From Methanothrix sp. (GTDB lineage Archaea > Halobacteriota > Methanosarcinia > Methanotrichales > Methanotrichaceae), in assembly GCA_011620785.1 (NCBI GenBank), contig WOYM01000106.1, forward strand, positions 1-15,249: 15,249 bases of DNA, given 5' to 3'. The position numbers were made by a program, and so were the translations under genes. The notes under the pieces are model-generated. The model was not told the DNA's origin. It made no database searches and saw only the letters and a program-made list of their open reading frames with translations. Of the stretch, positions 1-5,306 are shown piece after piece. The stretch's first letter is position 1; the number at the start of each line of letters is the position of its first letter.

Positions 1-1
1 A

Positions 2-1060
2 TATTATGCTACGCATTTGATAATAAATTCCCATAGGATTCAATCAGGTGAAACTTTAGATTATAGGCCATTTAGATTGGACAAAAAGTATGAAACAAAA
101 CCAAGCAGTTTTAAGATCGTATTGGAAATAGATAGTATAAAATATATTTACGAATTTTCATTGGATAAGGATAAAATACACAAAGAAAATTTGTGGTATT
201 TCCCACCCCCGCATGGCAGAAAAAAAATTATTTTTAGTAGAGATATTACTAGAGGCGATAAGATATATAAATTCCCAAAGAAAGATGAAAAAATGTTAAA
301 TATAATTAAAACTAACACGCGCGATAATATGCTCTACCTATCAAGATCCGCAAACATGAATTACGAAAAAACCTCGTCTGTTGTGGATTGGTTTACTAAA
401 AATATAAGAACAATGAATCCAGAAAACGACTTAATCACGGGAGTATATACAAAAATGGTCTTATCTGCAGACGAAACTAAAAAGACCACAATAAGAAATT
501 TCCTCGCGAAAGCAGATAGTGGAATTGTAGGGATTGACGTAAAAGAAAAGAGCTTTAACGACGATTTCCTAAAAGAGTTTCCAAAGGAACTCAGAGACTT
601 GATCTTGGAAGAAGAGCGAAAAGCGGTAGAAACCATCCATAATGGATTGGATTATGAAGGTAACAAAATAGAGGTTAGATTTGGATTGGATGAAGAAGCA
701 AAAGGAACAAGAAAGATGTTCAATTTGGCTGGGCCGCTTATGGATGCATTAGCTGGCGGCAGGTTATTGACAATAGACGAAATTGAAACGAGCTTACATC
801 CAATCTTGGTCCGTTATTTAATCAATGTTTTTAATGATCCTAAATATAATAAACGGGGGGCGCAATTAATATTTACCACACACAATACACATTTAATGCA
901 TCCAACTATAATAAGAAGAGATCAAATGTGGCTAACGGAGAAAGGCGAAGACCAAGCTACACGCCTTCTTTCTGTGTGTGAATATAAAGTTCGACCTGAT
1001 GAGAATATAGAAAAAGGATATTTACTAGGGCGATATGGAGCTATCCCAAATTTAGAATAG
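2..1060 (+). CDS. AAA15/ABC-type ATPase, RloA/AbiLi-like (5' end cut off by window)
   Basis: C-terminal part of a P-loop ATPase of the AAA15/RloA group, likely the sensor or motor subunit of a two-gene phage-defence module. The frame is open from base 2 and reads YYATHLIINSHRIQSG, so the TTG at 17 is internal and the true start, with the Walker A motif, lies left of the window. What is visible: a Walker B strand LLTIDEIETSLHP at about 764-800 with the D-E pair at 776-781, and a switch-histidine strand LIFTTHNTHLM around 865-897, both typical of ABC/SMC-like ATPases. The middle (about 200-700) is lysine- and glutamate-rich and probably forms the inserted helical domain. The next gene, an RloB homologue, starts about 10 bases after the stop, so the two are probably cotranscribed. 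The gene is much more AT-rich than everything to the right of about 1700, suggesting transfer. The family call is firm; the defence role is inferred from family and pairing. Confidence 0.85.
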   Translation, partial: YYATHLIINSHRIQSGETLDYRPFRLDKKYETKPSSFKIVLEIDSIKYIYEFSLDKDKIHKENLWYFPPPHGRKKIIFSRDITRGDKIYKFPKKDEKMLNIIKTNTRDNMLYLSRSANMNYEKTSSVVDWFTKNIRTMNPENDLITGVYTKMVLSADETKKTTIRNFLAKADSGIVGIDVKEKSFNDDFLKEFPKELRDLILEEERKAVETIHNGLDYEGNKIEVRFGLDEEAKGTRKMFNLAGPLMDALAGGRLLTIDEIETSLHPILVRYLINVFNDPKYNKRGAQLIFTTHNTHLMHPTIIRRDQMWLTEKGEDQATRLLSVCEYKVRPDENIEKGYLLGRYGAIPNLE

Positions 1061-1073
1061 GGTGGTCCTCTTG
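1061..1073 (+). promoter_or_regulatory. Ribosome binding site selecting TTG start of the RloB-like gene
   Basis: GGTGG lies five bases before a TTG at 1071, giving MPRKSNF, a usual RloB-like N terminus. The alternative GTG at 1062 would sit inside this site and has no upstream Shine-Dalgarno sequence of its own. Confidence 0.5.
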
Positions 1074-1670
1074 CCACGAAAATCAAATTTTAGAGATCCT
1101 AAGAAAGTAGTGATTTTAGTCTGTCAAGGCGCAGAGACTGAACCAGTTTATTTTAATAATTTTCGAAAGAAAGAATGTGAGATAGCTATCCACATACATC
1201 GAGAAGCAGGAAAAGATCCTATTAAAATAATAAATACTGCTAAATATTTAAAAAATGATCAGTATGAAGGGGCACTCATAGAAAGAATTTTTTGTATCTA
1301 TGACGTAGATAATACCCTAGAAAGAACTCTTAGAAAATGTGAAAAAATAGCAAATGAAAACGGATTGAAGACTTGCGTCTCAAATCCATGCTTTGAAATT
1401 TGGTTTTTATTGCATTTTTTTTATTCTACAAAAAATTATAATTCGTATGATGAAGTAAAAGAGGCTCTTATAAGATACATTCCTGAATACGCAAAGAACA
1501 GGGATATATTCAGTCAACTTCAGCCAAATCAACAAAAGGCGATCGCAAATGCAAAACTCCTGGAAGAGCACCATAGGAACGTTAGAGAAGATCCGTCAAT
1601 TTGTGGGTGCAATCCTTCAACACAAGTAGTCCACATTATAGAATATTTAAATAAGTACATAACCCAATGA
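1071..1670 (+). CDS. rloB: RloB-like protein (AbiLii-type), probable Toprim-fold nuclease
   Basis: A 199-residue RloB-family protein (202 if GTG 1062 is used), the usual length for the family. It follows an RloA-like ATPase gene, and such pairs are known as AbiL-type abortive-infection systems. Visible motifs: a first strand VVILVCQGAETEP at residues 13-25 with acidic E22 and E24; a later strand IFCIYDVDNT with D78 and D80; the RloB hallmark SNPCFEIWFLLHF at 104-116; and a C-terminal NPSTQVVHIIEYL. The Glu, then Asp-x-Asp, order is compatible with a Toprim metal site as in OLD and PARIS effectors, so a nuclease effector licensed by the ATPase is a reasonable inference, not a demonstrated activity. 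The gene shares the AT-rich composition and A-ending codons of its partner. Its start is read from a Shine-Dalgarno-like GGTGG before TTG. Confidence 0.8.
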   Translation: MPRKSNFRDPKKVVILVCQGAETEPVYFNNFRKKECEIAIHIHREAGKDPIKIINTAKYLKNDQYEGALIERIFCIYDVDNTLERTLRKCEKIANENGLKTCVSNPCFEIWFLLHFFYSTKNYNSYDEVKEALIRYIPEYAKNRDIFSQLQPNQQKAIANAKLLEEHHRNVREDPSICGCNPSTQVVHIIEYLNKYITQ

Positions 1671-1674
1671 TGCC

Positions 1675-1710
1675 ATAAGCAACAACTTATTATGCAATGA
1701 TTCTAATTGC
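1675..1710 (+). terminator. Two tandem small hairpins after the RloB-like gene
   Basis: Five bases after the stop codon there are two consecutive perfect 5-bp stems: ATAAG/CTTAT with loop CAACAA (1675-1690) and GCAAT/ATTGC with a 7-base loop (1694-1710). They sit where the AT-rich block ends. No T-run follows, so termination is only one possible role; an RNA-stability element or a trace of the insertion boundary are others. Confidence 0.3.
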
Positions 1711-1796
1711 CACCACCTCCTCACCACCACAAAATAATGCCACAGGATTCAACAGAACTCATCATCGATAGGATTAAAGAGATCTTCAGATTCGAT

Positions 1797-1806
1797 GCAT
1801 TTATAA
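1797..1806 (+). promoter_or_regulatory. Archaeal TATA box for the oxidoreductase gene
   Basis: TTTATAA at 1800-1806 would place transcription start near 1829, leaving a leader of about 40 bases that contains the Shine-Dalgarno-like GAGAGGT at 1853-1859. This promoter separates the gene from the AT-rich block to its left. Confidence 0.45.
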
Positions 1807-1869
1807 CCGACGTGTCCAATCAGAGAAATCGACGATTCCCAGCCACGGGTCTGAGAGGTTCAAAAGATC

Positions 1870-2934
1870 ATGAAGGTAGCGGTTATTGGCGGAGGCATTG
1901 CCGGCGCAGAGCTGATAAGAGTGGCGGCACCCTGCCCACTGGAGTTCACCCTGATCGAGCCCAAAAAGCAGATAGAGATGCAAGCCCTCTATCCCGAGTA
2001 TCTGGGAGGGGTCGCCAGGCTGCAGGACCTGGCGGCTCCCCTCAAACCATTTTGCGAGCGGGTGGGTGCCCATCACATCCAGGAGAGGGCCCTCCGCCTG
2101 GAGGGAAGCACTGTGGTCTGCGAGAGGTCACAGGTGGAGTTCGACTATGCAGTCATCGCCACCGGTGCCGCCCAGAACTACTTCGGCATCCGAGGCGTCG
2201 AGAACACCTTCTCCATCAACACCCTGGAGGAGACGAAGAGGGCCCGGCGATTCGTGGAGGACAACTATCCGGAGAGGATTATGATCATGGGCTCGGGCCT
2301 CACCGGGGTGGAGGCTGCATCCATCCTGGCGGAGAGCCTTGATGCCAGCATATATGTCATCGAGGCACGAGAGCGGGTCCTGCCCCAGTTCTCCCCCCAA
2401 ACGTCCGAGCTGGTGGAGAGGGCCCTGTCCAAAAGAGGGGTGAACATCCTCACATCCACCCAGGTGGCTGAGGTCAAGAAGGACTGCATAATGTTCACCG
2501 ACGATACCTGCCTGGACTGCGATATGGCCATCTGGACGGCGGGAGTGAAGCCCTCCCAGTTCATCCAGGATCTGGACCTGCCCAAGAAGAACGGCTGGCT
2601 GCTGGTGGACCCCTACCTCAATTTAAAGAGCAATCTGTTTGCCATTGGCGATTGCGCCTGGGTGGAGATCGATGGCCAGCTGGCCACCAAGACCGGTCTG
2701 GAGGCGGAGAGGCAGGCCAAGTACCTCGCTCGCCATCTCTCTCATCTGATAAAAGGTAGGGCCATGGAGAGGTATTCGGTACGGGCCAGCACCGACAGCC
2801 AGGTAGCGCTCATATCCCTGGGCTCGGACTGCGCGGTGGGTGTGGTGGGGAAGACCTGCATTGGAGTGCCCACCAGGCTGATCTACTCTCTTAAGAGCTG
2901 GATCGATAAATCATTTATCAAGAGATTTAAATAG
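1870..2934 (+). CDS. FAD-dependent pyridine nucleotide-disulfide/NDH-2-like oxidoreductase
   Basis: A 354-residue two-dinucleotide-binding-domain flavoprotein, predicted to transfer electrons from NAD(P)H through FAD to an unidentified acceptor. The first Rossmann motif G7-G-G9-I-A-G12 binds FAD. An ATG motif VIATGAA follows. The second Rossmann motif MGSGLTGVEAA (138-148) binds NAD(P)H. The second FAD motif FAIGDCAW surrounds D261. Order and spacing fit the NDH-2/AIF-like group. There is no CxxxxC redox disulfide after the first domain, which argues against a disulfide reductase. A CLDC pair occurs between the second Rossmann fold and the GD motif. No transmembrane helix is seen; the basic tail ending WIDKSFIKRFK could be an amphipathic membrane-touching helix. 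It stands alone, with its own TATA box and the Shine-Dalgarno-like GAGAGGT at 1853-1859. The natural acceptor (a quinone-like carrier such as methanophenazine, or a protein) cannot be told from sequence. Confidence 0.85.
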   Translation: MKVAVIGGGIAGAELIRVAAPCPLEFTLIEPKKQIEMQALYPEYLGGVARLQDLAAPLKPFCERVGAHHIQERALRLEGSTVVCERSQVEFDYAVIATGAAQNYFGIRGVENTFSINTLEETKRARRFVEDNYPERIMIMGSGLTGVEAASILAESLDASIYVIEARERVLPQFSPQTSELVERALSKRGVNILTSTQVAEVKKDCIMFTDDTCLDCDMAIWTAGVKPSQFIQDLDLPKKNGWLLVDPYLNLKSNLFAIGDCAWVEIDGQLATKTGLEAERQAKYLARHLSHLIKGRAMERYSVRASTDSQVALISLGSDCAVGVVGKTCIGVPTRLIYSLKSWIDKSFIKRFK

Positions 2935-2981
2935 AGTATAGATGGTCGACCGAGGGACTCTCATACGGCTAATATACAGCC

Positions 2982-2988
2982 AAAAAAA
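2982..2988 (-). terminator. T-run terminator of the leftward operon
   Basis: Seven consecutive A on the + strand read as seven T on the - strand, about 60 bases beyond the coaD stop. Archaeal termination commonly occurs at T-runs without a stem. It lies in the 115-base gap between convergent genes. Confidence 0.4.
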
Positions 2989-3034
2989 TTGATTGCGCTC
3001 CTCTGGCCATTCTTACTTACTGAATGGATAATCA

Positions 3035-3039
3035 TTTTT
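3035..3039 (+). terminator. T-run terminator of the oxidoreductase gene
   Basis: Five T residues about 100 bases past the oxidoreductase stop and just before the end of the convergent coaD gene. This is a weak but plausible archaeal T-rich terminator. Confidence 0.3.
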
Positions 3040-3049
3040 CTATCCGTTG

Positions 3050-3514
3050 TCAACCAACTAAAACCCGACCATGCCGGTCGATCTTCCCCTCGGATATCCT
3101 GGTGGAGCTAATCCTGACCTGATCCTGGGCCATCTGGTACTCTATCATGGATATCTGCAGAGCCGATAGGTTCTTCTCGGCCCGGAGGCGGTTTATCTTC
3201 TCAGCCGTAGGCAGGGTCTCAGGGGATACCACAATAAAATCGAAGCTCTCATAGACCGATGGACCGCATTGGTCTGTGATCTTCGTGATGTGAACATCAT
3301 CAATCCCAAAGCATTTCTTAATTACCGCGCGCAGGTTCTTCTCTCGTACATCATAGTTGCGCACCGATCTGGTCCTGCTCGACCTGGCCATCTCGTCTGA
3401 GGTTAGGCCTATAACCACCTCCCCATATCCACTCAACTCAAAAGCGCGCCGGAGCAGGGTTATATGCCCGTCATGAATGGGATCGAAGGTGCCTCCTACC
3501 GCGACTCTGGCCAT
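3050..3514 (-). CDS. coaD: Phosphopantetheine adenylyltransferase, archaeal type
   Basis: A 154-residue nucleotidyltransferase of the archaeal/eukaryotic PPAT family. It adenylates 4'-phosphopantetheine with ATP to give dephospho-CoA, the next-to-last step of CoA synthesis, in the cytosol. Near the N terminus GGTFDPIHDGH carries the nucleotide-binding H14-D-G-H17. The C-terminal motif RISSTRI matches the family's ISSTxIR phosphate-binding signature. The chosen ATG at 3514 gives MARVAVGGTFD; the frame stays open to a TTG at 3526, but that would add only four residues without support. It is the last gene of the leftward cluster, 41 bases after ribL, yet that gap carries its own TATA box at 3540-3545, about 26-30 bases before the ATG. 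The message may therefore be leaderless, which fits the weak Shine-Dalgarno sequence. Confidence 0.92.
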   Translation of the reverse strand: MARVAVGGTFDPIHDGHITLLRRAFELSGYGEVVIGLTSDEMARSSRTRSVRNYDVREKNLRAVIKKCFGIDDVHITKITDQCGPSVYESFDFIVVSPETLPTAEKINRLRAEKNLSALQISMIEYQMAQDQVRISSTRISEGKIDRHGRVLVG

Positions 3515-3537
3515 ACAGGCCCGCAAACTATCAGTGC

Positions 3538-3547
3538 CGTATAAGTA
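3538..3547 (-). promoter_or_regulatory. Internal TATA box before coaD
   Basis: On the - strand the ribL-coaD gap reads TACTTATACG. The TATA core (3545 down to 3540) is centred about 28 bases from the coaD ATG, placing transcription start at or within a few bases of the start codon. Confidence 0.45.
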
Positions 3548-3555
3548 CTTGGCGG

Positions 3556-3987
3556 CTAGATGCGACGACCCCGGAATCGTTCAAGGATCTTGTTGACGAT
3601 ACGCCTGGAGCTGCACAGCTCACAGGGCTCCTGCTCCTCTATTCTCACAATCCTGGGATGCAGGCCGCGACGGAAGAGATCATGCTCCAGGCGTGAGGGA
3701 TCGAAGTGCTGGTCAAAGCCCAGGGTGATTATGTCCGGCCGGAGGTCCTCTATGGTCCGGAAGATATCGCCCACCTCGCCCAGAATCGCTCTATCCACCG
3801 GCTTTAAGGATTCTATCATCCTCCGCCTCTGCTCCTCGGGCAGGATGGGTTTGGCCTTATGGCGCACATTTACATCCCTGGCAACTATCACCACCAGCTC
3901 ATCTCCCAGGGCTTTAGATCGCTCCAGATAAAGGACATGCCCGGGATGGAGAAGGTCGAAGGTGCCGGTGGCAACTACCAGCGTCAC
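3556..3987 (-). CDS. ribL: FAD synthetase (FMN adenylyltransferase), archaeal RibL
   Basis: A 143-residue cytidylyltransferase-like enzyme predicted to adenylate FMN to FAD. The N terminus ATGTFDLLHPGH has the H14-P-G-H17 nucleotide-binding motif. GFDQHFDPSRL around 90-100 fits the RibL/glycerol-3-phosphate cytidylyltransferase-like fold. A C-terminal EPCELCSSRRIV holds C122 and C125 next to the ISSTxI-like motif; conserved C-terminal cysteines are a known feature of archaeal RibL and distinguish it from related cytidylyltransferases. It starts at GTG 3987 with a GGAG-type site eight bases upstream on the - strand, 34 bases after the JAMM gene. CoaD, a second adenylyltransferase of the same superfamily, follows, so the two could be ancient relatives sharing a locus. 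An alternative is another nucleotidyltransferase specificity, but the cysteine signature favours RibL. Confidence 0.88.
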   Translation of the reverse strand: MTLVVATGTFDLLHPGHVLYLERSKALGDELVVIVARDVNVRHKAKPILPEEQRRRMIESLKPVDRAILGEVGDIFRTIEDLRPDIITLGFDQHFDPSRLEHDLFRRGLHPRIVRIEEQEPCELCSSRRIVNKILERFRGRRI

Positions 3988-4021
3988 TGCTCAATCTCCG
4001 TTCCCGGCTCTTGCCGCCTCT

Positions 4022-4438
4022 TCAATCGAGATCATCATCAAAGTCATCGTCATCGAACTTTACATCCAGGATGGGGAGGTCGCGCCTCACTCCTGATGCA
4101 TTATAGCAGACCCAGCTATGCTCATCGAACGGCGGACCGACGATGATATGGCAGTCGCCGGTGCGAGAGAAGAACAGAAGATCCGGCTCTGATGGGTGGA
4201 GCGCTCCGGAGGGATGGCTGTGAACAGAACCTGCCACCTGCATATTGGGAAGCATATAGAGCCGGATCAGAGCGCTCATGCGGGAGCTCTCTGTGCCAGG
4301 CAGTATCAGAACCTCGGTGATGATCTCACCATCCGCCTGGAGAAGTCCGGCGAACTCCGACGGGGCTGTAGACCGCGATGCCTCCAGTATAAAATTCAGA
4401 GTGTCTCTGGCAATGCCAGCTATCCGCTTCTTTCCCAT
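4022..4438 (-). CDS. JAMM/MPN (Mov34) metalloprotease-like protein with acidic tail
   Basis: A 138-residue JAB/MPN-domain protein. The zinc site of the family is complete: E28 (SEFAGLL), H73-S-H75-P, S83 and D86 in HSHPSGALHPSEPD, i.e. the HxHx10D pattern. Active relatives are zinc isopeptidases; in archaea some remove ubiquitin-like SAMP modifiers, but the substrate here is unknown. The last residues, FDDDDFDDDLD, form a very acidic tail outside the fold, which could be a partner-binding segment or a metal or solubility feature. The ATG at 4438 lies inside the last codons of birA (19-base overlap), with GGAGG three bases before it, so translation is probably coupled. It lies inside a biotin/FAD/CoA gene cluster, which does not explain its role. 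Family call is strong, function open. Confidence 0.82.
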   Translation of the reverse strand: MGKKRIAGIARDTLNFILEASRSTAPSEFAGLLQADGEIITEVLILPGTESSRMSALIRLYMLPNMQVAGSVHSHPSGALHPSEPDLLFFSRTGDCHIIVGPPFDEHSWVCYNASGVRRDLPILDVKFDDDDFDDDLD

Positions 4439-5304
4439 TGTCCTCCCAATCCCCGCAGATGGATACAGTCCCCTGCCAGAACTCGCACCAGCTCGTCATT
4501 CCTCCTCAACAATAAGGCTCCATCCTCAGCCAGGTCCTCCACCTCGCCCACTATCTCTCCGGAGTTTGCAGAGATGCGCACCATCCTGCCAATGGTTACG
4601 GAGCGGCGGCGCCACTCATCATAGATCTCCATCGATCCCAAATTCTCATATGCCCTCTCTATCTCCAGGAGAGTTCTCTGGATCAGAGCAGTGCGAGAGA
4701 CCTCAGATCCACCCTCTCGGGACAAAGATGTCGCCATCCAGTCGTCTGGGAAAGCGGACGGATCGATATTGGCGTTGATGCCCACACCCACAACAGCATA
4801 TTCCAGCCTTTCCCCCTCTGCCTGAACCTCTATCAATATGCCTCCCACCTTTCTCTCCCCGATCAGAAGGTCGTTGGGCCACTTGATTCCCGCCTTGATG
4901 CCGAGCAAATTGGATATGGCTCTGCAGACGGCAACGCAGATTGCCATATTGATCTGATAGGCGAGAGCTATGGGGATATCCGGCCTCAGAATGAGGCTCA
5001 TCCAGATTCCTCCTGATGGCGATTCCCAGTGTCTGGAGAGCCTGCCCCGCCCCCTGGTCTGAACCTCAGCCAAGATGACTGTGCCACTCTCGCCCTTTTG
5101 AGCCAGCGAAATGGCCAATTCATTGGTGGAGGCAAGCTGGGCAAAGAGGCGCAAGTCCCTTCCCAGCCACCTGGTACCGAGGCAGGAGAGGATCCGATCT
5201 TTGTCCAGTGTAGCCAACTCTCTATCCATGTGATGAGAGCCGGAGCTCAGCTTGAACATCCGGCGGGCCTCAGCGGATGATGCGTCGCCCCCGTAAGCAG
5301 CCAC
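4420..5304 (-). CDS. birA: Biotin-[acetyl-CoA/pyruvate carboxylase] ligase (BPL)
   Basis: Biotin-protein ligase: activates biotin as biotinyl-AMP and attaches it to a lysine of the carboxylase biotin domain. Motifs (numbered from the GTG): STNELA at 59-64, the biotinyl-AMP loop RGRGRLSR at 84-91, KWPND at 141-145 with the catalytic lysine, KVGGILIE at 152-159, VGVGIN at 172-177, and a C-terminal SH3-like domain (SGEIVGEVEDLAEDGALLL). There is no N-terminal winged-helix domain, so it is a group I enzyme without the repressor function of E. coli BirA. The start is uncertain: GTG 5304 has a GGAGGAG about eleven bases upstream at the end of pycA, but ATG 5229 (MDRELATLDKD) is where family similarity seems to begin. 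It lies two bases after pycA, its likely substrate partner, and overlaps the JAMM gene. Confidence 0.92.
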   Translation of the reverse strand: MAAYGGDASSAEARRMFKLSSGSHHMDRELATLDKDRILSCLGTRWLGRDLRLFAQLASTNELAISLAQKGESGTVILAEVQTRGRGRLSRHWESPSGGIWMSLILRPDIPIALAYQINMAICVAVCRAISNLLGIKAGIKWPNDLLIGERKVGGILIEVQAEGERLEYAVVGVGINANIDPSAFPDDWMATSLSREGGSEVSRTALIQRTLLEIERAYENLGSMEIYDEWRRRSVTIGRMVRISANSGEIVGEVEDLAEDGALLLRRNDELVRVLAGDCIHLRGLGGQWERSG

Positions 5305-5306
5305 TA

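Noticed and set aside
1711..1731. CACC-rich tract as a CRISPR-like or tandem repeat
   Set aside because: It is a single 20-base low-complexity stretch without spacers or regular units. No CRISPR array is present anywhere in the window.
31..1755. Near-identical CCATAGGATTCAATCAG (31-47) and CCACAGGATTCAACAG (1740-1755) flanking the defence pair, as possible direct repeats of an insertion
   Set aside because: Only AGGATTCAA is exact, the left copy is inside the ATPase coding sequence, and the element extends beyond the window. Chance is more likely.
1707..2342. Open frame reading MPQDSTELIIDRIKEIF at 1737, continuing into the oxidoreductase gene in another frame
   Set aside because: The first 40 residues look protein-like, but the frame then becomes a proline/glycine/arginine-rich shadow of the oxidoreductase. 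A TATA box and ribosome binding site lie inside it. A decayed gene remnant is possible but cannot be supported.
3560..4778. Several + strand frames of 95-166 codons opposite ribL, the JAMM gene and birA
   Set aside because: They are arginine/serine/proline-rich, lack motifs and start sites, and overlap genes with intact family signatures on the other strand.
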